In this document: in pieces, positions 57,058-64,000 of the stretch | How the letters are laid out: the number at the start of each line of letters is the position of its first letter | How positions within the stretch are numbered: position 1 is the first letter of the stretch | From: JASHVB01 sp963780805 | Lineage (GTDB): Bacteria > Pseudomonadota > Alphaproteobacteria > Acetobacterales > Acetobacteraceae | DNA: 64,000 nucleotides | Assembly (NCBI GenBank): GCA_963780805.1 | Contig: CAWADP010000025.1 | Coordinates: forward strand, 310,001-374,000 | Direction of reading: 5' to 3' | Position numbers and translations under genes: made by a program | Notes under the pieces: generated by a model | What the model was told of the DNA's origin: nothing | Seen by the model: only the letters and a program-made list of their open reading frames with translations | Databases searched by the model: none

Positions 57058-58017
57058 TCAATCCAGCCTGCTTGTGAGGCTGTCCATGACCCTCTCGTAA
57101 CTTGCCTCCAGCGTATCGAACAGTGCGCCGCATGGATCGAATCGACCGCGGTTGGCGATGCGCGCCACCTTGAACTGCATCGCCTTGGTGGTGGTGGAAA
57201 TCGTCTCGGCCGCGGCGTGGGCGTCGTGCAGATCACCAACGCCACGTTGTGCCAGCCAACAAAGATGCGTCGCCAGCAGTTGAAAATTCGCGCCAAGCTG
57301 ACGGAACACGCCGAACGCGTAGTCGTGGAACCGATCGGGATGCGCCATCAGCCAATCCATCTGTCGGGCGAAATCCTCGCGGTAGCAGCGGATCGGATTG
57401 TCGTCCGGCCGCCGCCGCAGGTGCCGGCGCAGCAGCTCCCCCGCCGCATCGGTCAGCGCGGCGTCGCGCAACGGCTCCCAGCGGCGGCGGACAAGCTCCA
57501 CATAGGGCGGCAGCACGTCGTCCACGCCATCCTGGCCCGGTAGCCGACGGAACACGCCGGCATAGTCCTCGCCCGCCAGTTCGTAATGGCCGACGTTATG
57601 GAAGTACGTCAGCCGGCCCGCGGCGAGATCCATCGAATCGATGCCGATCGTCGTCTTGGTATGCTGCGTGCGATACGACGTGGCGCGCGTGTCCGGCAGG
57701 TAGTAGCCATCGGCCTCCACCAGCACCAGGCGCCCCATCCGCACCTGCGCGGCGAGCTGCACTTCCAGAGCACGCCAGATGGAGAGCTCGCCGACGACCA
57801 CGCCGTACAGGGTTTCCAGATCCTCGTGCAGGTACTTGAAGAAGGTGAACTGGTCGCCTTCGTAATCCTGCGCGACTGTCACTCCCAGCCCGGCCAGCGG
57901 ATCCAGTCCCCAGGCCCGCAGGATCAGCATCCAGGCATCGACATAGCAGTTGGTTATAGGCCAGTCGCAGTCCGGGACCGGCGCCGCTGGCGCGCGCAGA
58001 TCGGCCGCGTCGTTCAT
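57058..58017 (-). CDS. DUF1839 family protein
   Basis: A 319-residue protein from ATG 58017. Conserved-looking blocks are WPITNCYVDAWMLILRAWGLDP near 20-41 (start and end of the motif), AQDYEGDQFTFFKYLHEDLE near 50-69, TSYRTQHTKTTIGIDSMD near 113-130 and YFHNVGHYELAGEDY near 138-152. No membrane segment. DUF1839 genes are regularly found beside amino acid:[carrier protein] ligases, so it probably acts on the aminoacylated carrier protein, for instance as a transferase. This is inference from context. The start overlaps the ligase stop by four bases. Confidence 0.85.
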   Translation of the reverse strand: MNDAADLRAPAAPVPDCDWPITNCYVDAWMLILRAWGLDPLAGLGVTVAQDYEGDQFTFFKYLHEDLETLYGVVVGELSIWRALEVQLAAQVRMGRLVLVEADGYYLPDTRATSYRTQHTKTTIGIDSMDLAAGRLTYFHNVGHYELAGEDYAGVFRRLPGQDGVDDVLPPYVELVRRRWEPLRDAALTDAAGELLRRHLRRRPDDNPIRCYREDFARQMDWLMAHPDRFHDYAFGVFRQLGANFQLLATHLCWLAQRGVGDLHDAHAAAETISTTTKAMQFKVARIANRGRFDPCGALFDTLEASYERVMDSLTSRLD

Positions 58018-58928
58018 GCGTCCAGCCGCAGCGCGGCGCGCGGCTTCGCCGGCCACTGCGCCGGGTCCAGCCCATGATGGCGGAACAATGCCAGGGCGAT
58101 GCGCTCCAAGCCGAAGCCGACGCAGCCGCTGATCGCCACCTTGCCGTCGGCCTGCTTGATGCCCCACGGCTCGCCAAAATGATCGAGGTGGTAGTTGAAG
58201 CTCATGCACGCCGTCGGCTTCTCGTCGTTCGCCACCGGAACCAGTAGCTCGTACTTCAGCCGTTGCTCGCGCTGGCTGTCCGCCATGAGCCGGCCGGCGC
58301 GACCGAAGAACGGGTCGTGCGCGATGTCGATGGTGTAGGGCAGCGCCAGCTCGGTCACAAAACCCTGCGCGCGATCCAGCCACGCCTGGCGGAACTCCAG
58401 CACTTGCTCGTTGCTGCCCATGCGCACGAATTCCCGTACGCGAAAGCACTGCATGCGCGCCGGATCGGGCGACGGCTCATGCCTGAAGCACCAGGAGTGC
58501 ACGTCGAACAACACGCCACCCGCGGGCAGCACACCGCGGCGGGCGATGATCGGATACAGGGGATAGCAGGAGGCGGGCGTCAGCAGCAGATCGGTTGGTT
58601 CCTGCTGTCCGATCCATTCCTTGCCCTCATCGACGCATTTCAACAGTGCGCGGTGCTCCGACTCGTTGCCGCAGAAGCAGTGGATGGTGCCGAGAAGCTG
58701 GGGGAAGCTTTTCAGATACCCGCTGCGCACGAGCTGGGAACGCACCATCGCCGGTTGAAAGCGCAACACTTCGGGATGATCTCCCGCACCGGTGCCCCCG
58801 ACCATGGCATCGAGCGCGTCCACGACCGATTCGAAAAGCGCGCTGCGCCCCATGATGCCGTCCACACCGCTGGGAATCAGCAGACCGGCGGCGACGATCC
58901 GGTCCATCAGGCTCGCCGTTGCATCCAT
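58014..58928 (-). CDS. Amino acid:[carrier protein] ligase (atypical seryl-tRNA-synthetase-like)
   Basis: A 304-residue catalytic core of a class II aminoacyl-tRNA synthetase without the tRNA-binding arm. Homologues in Bradyrhizobium activate glycine or alanine with ATP and load it on the phosphopantetheine of a small carrier protein instead of tRNA. The zinc ligands C121 (TPASCYPLYP), E166 (FRVREFVRMG) and C269 (ISGCVGFGLERIAL) are present at a constant offset of ten from the Bradyrhizobium enzyme (131/176/279 from memory). Motif 2 is FRHEPSPD and motif 3 is GFGLERIAL. Its carrier protein and a dehydrogenase are encoded just upstream. The start is one base after the dehydrogenase stop. Confidence 0.9.
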   Translation of the reverse strand: MDATASLMDRIVAAGLLIPSGVDGIMGRSALFESVVDALDAMVGGTGAGDHPEVLRFQPAMVRSQLVRSGYLKSFPQLLGTIHCFCGNESEHRALLKCVDEGKEWIGQQEPTDLLLTPASCYPLYPIIARRGVLPAGGVLFDVHSWCFRHEPSPDPARMQCFRVREFVRMGSNEQVLEFRQAWLDRAQGFVTELALPYTIDIAHDPFFGRAGRLMADSQREQRLKYELLVPVANDEKPTACMSFNYHLDHFGEPWGIKQADGKVAISGCVGFGLERIALALFRHHGLDPAQWPAKPRAALRLDA

Positions 58929-58929
58929 G

Positions 58930-60090
58930 TCAAAGAACTCCCAGCGCGGGACGCTGCAGCAACAGCAGATTGCCGGTGCTTTCCAGCATGCGGTCGTTAT
59001 TGATCATGATCGGCGCCGACATCAGGTCGCGCACGTGTCGCCCGAGGCTGAATTCGGAGCCGTTCTTGTAGGCGTTGATGCCGCACACCATGAAGGCGTG
59101 CTGCACGGCCTCCAGACACAATTCGGAAATCGTGGTCTTGAGGTTGTTCATGTCGGCTGTGAAGCCCAGGGGCAGCGGCCGCGAACTCACGGCGAATACC
59201 GCATCGTAGTCGCGCAGCGCCTGCGACAGCCGCGCCTGCAGCAATTGCAGCAGCCCGACCCCACGCGCCAGCCGATGCGCCATCATGGAGACGTTCCCGC
59301 GCCCGCGCACCTGCTGGCGGAGATAATTGCGCGCCCTGTTCATGGCCTCCGTCGCGATGCCCAGCCAGACGCTGGTCCACAGCAGGTGCGACACCGGCAG
59401 CATCGTCTGCCCGGCGATATCCGCGAACGGCACCGGCAGGATTTGCTCCGCCGATCCGGCGAAGCGAAGACGAAAACCTTCGCTGCAGGTGCCGCGCATG
59501 CCGAGCGCATCCCAGCCGGAGGTCCGGTCCAGCGTGTAATCGTCGCGCGACGCCACCACCATCACCTGGTCATTGGCGGCAGCCGCGGGGCCGCGGCGCG
59601 TGGTGATCAGCAGCACGTCGGCGCGTGAGCCGTAGGAAATGGTGGTTGCCTGCTTCTCCAGTTGCGCGCGCCCGCCGGCGGTTACCACTGCGCAAACGCT
59701 CGCCAGGATGTTGCCACCAGTGCCTGCCTCCGACGTCACCGATCCCAGCAGCAATTGTTGCTCTGCGACGCCGCGAAGCAGCGCGCGGTGCCAGTCACTC
59801 TCGGCGCCGTGCGCGACGATGCAGGCCACCTGGATCTGGTGCATCGCATAGATCATCGCGGAGGAACCGCAGGCCTGGCCCAGCGCGTGACACACCGATG
59901 CGACCTGCGACAGGCTGCGGCCCGGACCGCCCTGCGCCGCCGGCACCAGCAGCCCCATCAGGCCTTCGCTCTGCATCGCGCGCACCGCTTCCTCCGGGAT
60001 GCGGCTGGCGCGGTCAACATCGTCGGCATGCTCTGCCGCGGTCCTGGACACCGCGAGCGTTGCGGCGTCCAGGCCATTGCTCACGTTCAT
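58930..60090 (-). CDS. Acyl-CoA dehydrogenase-like flavoprotein
   Basis: A 386-residue protein of the acyl-CoA dehydrogenase fold: an N-terminal helical domain (RIPEEAVRAMQSEGLMGLLVP), GSVTSEAGTGGNI in the middle beta-domain at the flavin site, and the C-terminal four-helix domain ending NDRMLESTGNLLLLQRP. It resembles the dehydrogenases that act on carrier-protein-bound substrates in NRPS pathways, for example oxidation of prolyl-S-carrier. Here it probably oxidises the aminoacyl or acyl group on the adjacent carrier protein. Its ATG overlaps the carrier-protein stop (ATGA). Confidence 0.85.
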   Translation of the reverse strand: MNVSNGLDAATLAVSRTAAEHADDVDRASRIPEEAVRAMQSEGLMGLLVPAAQGGPGRSLSQVASVCHALGQACGSSAMIYAMHQIQVACIVAHGAESDWHRALLRGVAEQQLLLGSVTSEAGTGGNILASVCAVVTAGGRAQLEKQATTISYGSRADVLLITTRRGPAAAANDQVMVVASRDDYTLDRTSGWDALGMRGTCSEGFRLRFAGSAEQILPVPFADIAGQTMLPVSHLLWTSVWLGIATEAMNRARNYLRQQVRGRGNVSMMAHRLARGVGLLQLLQARLSQALRDYDAVFAVSSRPLPLGFTADMNNLKTTISELCLEAVQHAFMVCGINAYKNGSEFSLGRHVRDLMSAPIMINNDRMLESTGNLLLLQRPALGVL

Positions 60091-60347
60091 GTGTCCGCGG
60101 CCTGCGCAGTCAGGCGGTCCACCACGGAATTGATCGTCGCGATGCTGGAGAAGGATCTGCGTTGCAGCATTTCATCCGGGAGTTCGATGTCGAATTCTTC
60201 TTCCAGACGCATCAGCACGTTCACGATCGCGAGTGAATCGAGGCCGGCGGCGAACAGATCTGCGTGTTCGTCGAGAGCTTCGATCGGCACGGCAAGCCGG
60301 CCGCTCTCAGCAAGGATTTCGCGAATTTGCGATTGCCGCATGGCCAT
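60087..60347 (-). CDS. Acyl/amino-acid carrier protein
   Basis: An 86-residue carrier protein from ATG 60347 (ATG 60341 is an alternative). The phosphopantetheine Ser is S38 in LFAAGLDSLAIVNVLMRLE, in the usual GxDS context. The helical pattern (IREILAESG...IELPDEMLQRRSFSSIATI) is standard. It is the first gene of the coupled operon and the expected acceptor for the ligase at 58014. No phosphopantetheinyl transferase is in the window. Confidence 0.92.
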   Translation of the reverse strand: MAMRQSQIREILAESGRLAVPIEALDEHADLFAAGLDSLAIVNVLMRLEEEFDIELPDEMLQRRSFSSIATINSVVDRLTAQAADT

Positions 60348-60624
60348 GCGTCGTCTTCCCTGTCGCTGCGCGGGGGCCCACGTGTCTGTGGTGCCGCCCT
60401 GTCGTGACCGAGCAAGCCGCGTGCCACGCGTCCGAACAGTTCGGCACGTCACCGACCACTGGGACACCGCGAAGGACATTTCTTTCGGTACGTTCCCCAC
60501 CTGTTAAGCAGGAACGTAAACACCGCGCTTTCCGGTTCCCGCGATGATGGCAACAGGCGCTTTCGACTCGCCCGTTGCCGCCTTCGCCGCGGCACCTGGC
60601 TCGTGATCACCCCGATAGATTGCA
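60348..60624. promoter_or_regulatory. Divergent promoter region of the carrier-protein operon
   Basis: These roughly 280 bases separate the carrier-protein start from a plus-strand methyltransferase start, so the operon promoter must lie here or in the reading frame just upstream. I cannot name -35 and -10 boxes with confidence. Confidence 0.4.
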
Positions 60625-61500
60625 GTGGCGCAGGCTATGCACCCACTGTTCCAGCCGTCTCCGGGACGTTCAGCCATGTACGCGCTGTCGGTGTCCTTAC
60701 CTCCGTCCCGCCTGGATCGGATCAACCAGGCGGCGTATCGGCGGCGCGCCGTGCTGCGCCAGTTTGCAACGGCGAGCGGCTGGCTGGAGCCGGGAGAACA
60801 AGCGGCGGTGACGTCGGTGGCAGCGGAAGCGCGTGGTGCACCCATTCTGGATATCGGCATCGGTGGCGGCCGTACCGCGCCGCTGATGCGCGCAATCAGC
60901 GAGGATTACTGCGGCATTGATTACATACCGGCGATGGTGGCCGTTGCGCACAACCGTTTTCCCGATGCCGACTTTCGCGAGATGGACGCGCGGCACCTGA
61001 CATTTCCCGACACGAAATTCGCGCTCGTGACGTTCAGCTACAACGGCATCGATTCGGTGGACGTGCCCGGCCGCCGACGGGTCCTGGCGGGCGTATACCG
61101 CGTACTGCGTCCCGCCGGCTGTTTCGTGTTCTCGACACTGAACCGCGACAGCATGGCGACCCTGCCGCACTGGCCGGACTGGCAGGTGTTCCATGGCGCA
61201 GGCCTGCAGCCGGATCGGCTCTTCCGCGCCAGCGCACGGCTGGTCTTCGGGGGCATCAACCATCTGCGCGGCCTTGCTTTGGCGCGCGACGACGGCGAGG
61301 TGGCGGTCGCCAACCTCTCGGCACATAATTTCGCGCTGGTGACGGTCTTCACATCATTGAAAGCGCAGATCCGCGAGTTGCAGGGCGCCGGATTCACGTT
61401 GGAAGCGATCTTCACGCCGGAAGCGGAATGTGTGCCGCCGGATGATCACGCGGACAGCGCCGCGCCCTGGCACCATTTCGTCGCACGGAAGCGTGGGTGA
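60625..61500 (+). CDS. Class I SAM-dependent methyltransferase
   Basis: A 291-residue protein (start GTG 60625, or ATG 60637). Motif I is APILDIGIGGGRTAP near 72-86, followed by GIDYIPAMVAVAH, the motif II region REMDARHLTFPDTKFALVTFSYNGID (start and end of the block), and motif III RVLRPAGCFVFSTLN. The fold is a Methyltransf_11/25 type. It is divergent from the carrier-protein operon with a shared promoter region, so it may methylate the pathway product. Convergent with the membrane-protein genes downstream. Confidence 0.8.
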   Translation: MAQAMHPLFQPSPGRSAMYALSVSLPPSRLDRINQAAYRRRAVLRQFATASGWLEPGEQAAVTSVAAEARGAPILDIGIGGGRTAPLMRAISEDYCGIDYIPAMVAVAHNRFPDADFREMDARHLTFPDTKFALVTFSYNGIDSVDVPGRRRVLAGVYRVLRPAGCFVFSTLNRDSMATLPHWPDWQVFHGAGLQPDRLFRASARLVFGGINHLRGLALARDDGEVAVANLSAHNFALVTVFTSLKAQIRELQGAGFTLEAIFTPEAECVPPDDHADSAAPWHHFVARKRG

Positions 61501-61606
61501 GACGGCGGGCGGCTCAATGCCAGAGCAGAGCATTTCAAAATATGACCAGAAGCGTCGAGGCCCACGGTCATCGCGAACAGCGAAGCGACAGCGGCAACGA
61601 CCACCC

Positions 61607-62176
61607 TCACCCTTGCAGCAGCGTCAGGGTCAGCCCCGCGAGCAACAGGCCAATCAACTGGTCCAGCACCACCAGGAAAGCCGCCGCGAGCCCGTTGGTG
61701 CCGAGTGATTCACGCGTGGCGAACCACTCGATCCACAGCGCCCAGCCGATGGCGACGGTCTGCACGACTTCGTTCACCATCGGCGGCGCGCCGAGCAAGC
61801 TGGGGATGCCGCCCACCACGAGCAGCAGGTTCTCGATGACGTTGCACCAGTTCCACGCCGCGATGAAACGCGGCCAGCGCGGGCCGCAACCGAGCATCGG
61901 CACCAGGTGGAAACTCAGCAACGCGAAGCCAAGCCAGCCGACTACGTAGCTCATCAGGTCTAGGCCGATCGCGTGGCCGGCATTGGACGGAAGGCCGGAT
62001 TCCACCCAGGTCATCAGCCGCAGGCAGACGATGGCGGGCAAGCCGATCGCCATCGCCCAGAAGCTGCGCGCCGCGCCGGCCATGTCGCTCTCGACATAGT
62101 GCAGCGCCTCGCTGCGCCCACGGGCGAACAGGATCGCCGCATGCATGCCGGAACTGACGGTGGCGGCGATCTTCAT
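61607..62176 (-). CDS. Polytopic membrane protein, paralogue 2
   Basis: A 189-residue protein with about five transmembrane segments. It shares with the preceding gene a W-x-RF..A.NWC motif (WPRFIAAWNWCNV), a WF-x-x-R motif (WIEWFATRESL) and the ending LLQG, showing duplication. The fold resembles YIP1/DUF-type small membrane proteins. ATG 62176 overlaps the upstream stop (ATGA). The start at 62176 is chosen because the longer open frame to 63121 is antisense to or overlaps dapE. Function unknown. Confidence 0.7.
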   Translation of the reverse strand: MKIAATVSSGMHAAILFARGRSEALHYVESDMAGAARSFWAMAIGLPAIVCLRLMTWVESGLPSNAGHAIGLDLMSYVVGWLGFALLSFHLVPMLGCGPRWPRFIAAWNWCNVIENLLLVVGGIPSLLGAPPMVNEVVQTVAIGWALWIEWFATRESLGTNGLAAAFLVVLDQLIGLLLAGLTLTLLQG

Positions 62177-62733
62177 GGCCCCTGCAGCAGCAGCCGCGGC
62201 AAAAGCACGAGGCAGGCGGTGCCGAGGTTGACGCCCATCACCAGCAGCACTGCACGCAGCCGCGACAGCTCGAGGCCGTGGCGCGCCAGGAACCAGTGCA
62301 GCCACAGGCCGTAGCCGCCCAGGCCCAGCACCAGCAGCCCGGTCGCCGCGTGTTGCGACAGGCCGGCGTCCAACAGCGCGCCGACGATCACCAGCAAGAC
62401 TACAGCGAGCACCGGCAGCAGCCATTGGCACCAGTTGAAGGCGGTGGCGAAGCGCAGCCAGTGGTCCTGGCGGCGCCACAGCCGGGCGAACTCCCACGAC
62501 AGCACCGGCGGCGCCAGCAGCACGGCGACGGTGGCGAGGAAATCGCCCACCGCCGGCACGCCGTCGCCATGCAGCAGCAGAAGCAGCGTGCCGACCAGCG
62601 GGAAGGCGAGCAATGGCGCCAGGCTGGCCAGGAATCCCTGTACCGTAGCCGCGAACTGGTTCAGTCCGTCGGGGCGGCCGCGGGCGATACGCACGATTCC
62701 GCGCAGGACGCTGGCTCGCGGCGGTGGCGCCAC
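62173..62733 (-). CDS. Polytopic membrane protein, paralogue 1
   Basis: A 186-residue protein with about five transmembrane segments and the motifs RFATAFNWCQW, LWLHWFLARHGL and RLLLQGP, parallel to the downstream paralogue. Start GTG 62733, five bases after the dapE stop, so it is in the dapE operon. No known family assignment; it may be a membrane sensor or structural protein of the Yip1 type. Confidence 0.7.
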   Translation of the reverse strand: MAPPPRASVLRGIVRIARGRPDGLNQFAATVQGFLASLAPLLAFPLVGTLLLLLHGDGVPAVGDFLATVAVLLAPPVLSWEFARLWRRQDHWLRFATAFNWCQWLLPVLAVVLLVIVGALLDAGLSQHAATGLLVLGLGGYGLWLHWFLARHGLELSRLRAVLLVMGVNLGTACLVLLPRLLLQGP

Positions 62734-62738
62734 GCGCG

Positions 62739-63869
62739 CTACTCCAGGAACGCCGAGAGCATGCCGCGATAGATGCGGGCCAGGCAGCGCAGTTCCTCGA
62801 CTGGCACGGCCTCGTCTGCCTGGTGCATGGTGGCGCCAACCAGGCCGAACTCGGCGACGGCGCAGTAGCGGGAGATGAAGCGCGCGTCGGATGTGCCCCC
62901 GCCGGTGTCCAGCTTCGGGTCGATGCCGGATTCCGCCGCGATGGCGGCACGCAGCTTGTCCATGACCGGGCCGGGCTGGGTGACGAAGGACTCGCCTGAG
63001 ATGGCGATGTCGAGGTCGAAGCTTTCCCCCGCGTGCTGCGCCAGCACGGTGCGCAGCCAGGCGGAGAGGTCCTTGCCGGTATGGTCGTCGTTGAAGCGGA
63101 TGTTGAGCATGGCGCGGGCAACGGCGGGGATGACGTTGGTCACCGGGTTGCCGACGTCGATCGAGGTTACCTGCAAGGTGGATGGCTCGAACCAGTCGGT
63201 ACCGGCGTCCACCGGCGCGGCGGTCAAGGCGGTCAGGGCGCGCAACAGGCGGTGGATGGGGTTGTCAGCGCGCTGGGGATAGGCGACGTGGCCCTGGGTC
63301 CCGTGCACCGCGATCTTTGCGTTCAGGCTGCCGCGGCGGCCGATCTTCACCATGTCGCCGAGACGGACGGGACAGGTGGGTTCGCCGACCAGGCAGAAGT
63401 CGGGAATATGGCCGTGGTCGCGCATCCACGCCAGCACACGCACGGTGCCGTCGGTGGCGATGCCTTCCTCGTCGCCGGTGATGAGCATGCTGATCGAGCC
63501 TCGGGGCGGGCCGGAAGCGAGGTGGTCGGCGGCGGCGGCGGCGAAGGCGGCGATGGCGCCCTTCATGTCGCATGCTCCGCGGCCGTAGAGGACGCCGTTA
63601 TGAACCTCGGCGGCGAACGGGTCGTGGCGCCAGGTGGCGGCGCCGACGGGCACCACGTCGGTGTGACCAGCGAAGCAGAAGTGGGGACCGCCGGTGCCGA
63701 TGCGGGCGAACAGATTGTCGATCTCGCCGTATCGTTGGCGGTGGATAGTGAAGCCGAGCGCGGTCAGCGCGTCGGCCAGCGCGGCTTGGGCGCCGGCGTC
63801 GGCCGGAGTGACCGACGCGCAGCGGATCAGCGCCTGCGCGAGGGGGAGGGGGTCGCGCGGGTGGATCAT
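62739..63869 (-). CDS. dapE: Succinyl-diaminopimelate desuccinylase
   Basis: A 376-residue M20 zinc hydrolase matching DapE in length and motifs: H69 and D71 (FAGHTDVVP), bridging D101 (GRGACDMKG), E134-E135 (TGDEEG), the dimerisation domain (RRGSLNAKIAVHGTQGHVAYP), and a final His in ATMHQADEAVP. It removes succinate from N-succinyl-diaminopimelate in lysine and peptidoglycan synthesis. The gene directly upstream is dapD, the earlier step. Confidence 0.95.
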   Translation of the reverse strand: MIHPRDPLPLAQALIRCASVTPADAGAQAALADALTALGFTIHRQRYGEIDNLFARIGTGGPHFCFAGHTDVVPVGAATWRHDPFAAEVHNGVLYGRGACDMKGAIAAFAAAAADHLASGPPRGSISMLITGDEEGIATDGTVRVLAWMRDHGHIPDFCLVGEPTCPVRLGDMVKIGRRGSLNAKIAVHGTQGHVAYPQRADNPIHRLLRALTALTAAPVDAGTDWFEPSTLQVTSIDVGNPVTNVIPAVARAMLNIRFNDDHTGKDLSAWLRTVLAQHAGESFDLDIAISGESFVTQPGPVMDKLRAAIAAESGIDPKLDTGGGTSDARFISRYCAVAEFGLVGATMHQADEAVPVEELRCLARIYRGMLSAFLE

Positions 63870-63893
63870 GGTGCGTGCGACCCGAGACCCTGG

Positions 63894-64000
63894 TCAGTCC
63901 CGGAGCAATTCATTGATCGAGGTCTTGGCGCGGGTCTGGGCGTCCACGGTCTTTACGATCACGGCGCAGTACAGCGACGGCCCCGGGGAACCGTCCGGCA
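63894..64000 (-). CDS. dapD: Tetrahydrodipicolinate N-succinyltransferase, C-terminal part
   Basis: The last 35 codons are in the window, ending TGA at 63894-63896: PGPSLYCAVIVKTVDAQTR, then KTSINELLRD. This is the conserved DapD C-terminus. DapD succinylates tetrahydrodipicolinate; DapE 24 bases downstream removes the succinate later in the pathway, so the two form an operon. The rest lies outside the window. Confidence 0.9.
   Translation of the reverse strand, partial: PDGSPGPSLYCAVIVKTVDAQTRAKTSINELLRD

Noticed and set aside
57058..58449. Extended start for the DUF1839 gene
   Set aside because: The upstream part overlaps the ligase in another frame; ATG 58017 gives the family N-terminus and a normal ATGA overlap.
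61607..63121. 504-codon minus-strand frame running through dapE and the first membrane gene
   Set aside because: Its first 300 codons are out of frame with dapE and the first membrane-protein gene and low-complexity; only the last 189 codons, from ATG 62176, look like a protein.

Overview
The window is high-GC DNA from an alphaproteobacterium, most likely a Rhodospirillales/Acetobacteraceae-type organism. This is inferred from gene content (RNase J followed by a DUF1467 gene, a CarD-type factor, OxyR, the DapD/DapE lysine route) and codon use; there is no 16S gene to settle it. It is ordinary chromosome with metabolic islands. I see no prophage, no CRISPR array and no intact insertion sequence.

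Layout. 0-9 kb: the end of a large membrane protein, RNase J with an in-frame YihY/BrkB remnant behind it, a DUF1467 protein, a truncated group II intron, an apparently orphan cydD, and a secreted serine hydrolase. 9-15.5 kb: a TauD-type dioxygenase, a lipoprotein, an M20 amidohydrolase, a CGNR zinc-finger regulator, and a patch of decay (frameshifted AraC regulator, VOC protein, broken DUF1579-like gene). 15.8-20.7 kb: a less GC-rich stretch with an lpxD-type acyltransferase, a methyltransferase, a flavin monooxygenase and a CelD-type acyltransferase, probably cell-surface glycan or lipid modification. 21-26.8 kb: carD, a cold-shock gene, and a minus-strand operon of DEAD-box helicase, glutaryl-CoA dehydrogenase and a TrmA/RlmD-type RNA methyltransferase; the last two carry frameshifts. 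27-32 kb: a flavin monooxygenase, an M20 deacetylase, a small His-rich protein, a GNAT and a capsule-synthesis-like protein.

31.9-38.9 kb is a sugar-uptake locus: LacI regulator, binding protein, two permeases, ATPase and a GH63-like glycosidase, divergent from a mannose-6-phosphate-isomerase-type cupin, with two LacI-type operators between them. 39-44 kb: a CoA-binding domain fused to an O-acetylhomoserine sulfhydrylase, a lytic transglycosylase, a GST and OxyR. 44.3-48.2 kb: a DUF1800, DUF1501 and NHL-repeat trio, then tRNA-Thr(UGU). 48.5-52.5 kb: an HtrA/Deg protease and a 3-hydroxybenzoate to gentisate module.

52.5-61.5 kb is the most interesting part: a translationally coupled minus-strand operon encoding a carrier protein, an acyl-CoA dehydrogenase-like flavoprotein, an aminoacyl-tRNA-synthetase-like amino acid:[carrier protein] ligase with its three zinc ligands, a DUF1839 protein, a GH2 glycosidase and a two-domain alpha/beta hydrolase, with a divergent methyltransferase. 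The ligase chemistry is known from Bradyrhizobium homologues; the product of this pathway is, to my knowledge, not described. The window ends in a dapD-dapE operon with two paralogous membrane-protein genes.

Two families of palindromic repeats are scattered between genes and, in two places, inside coding sequence. Several conserved genes are broken by single-base frameshifts; I cannot tell true decay from assembly error by reading alone.
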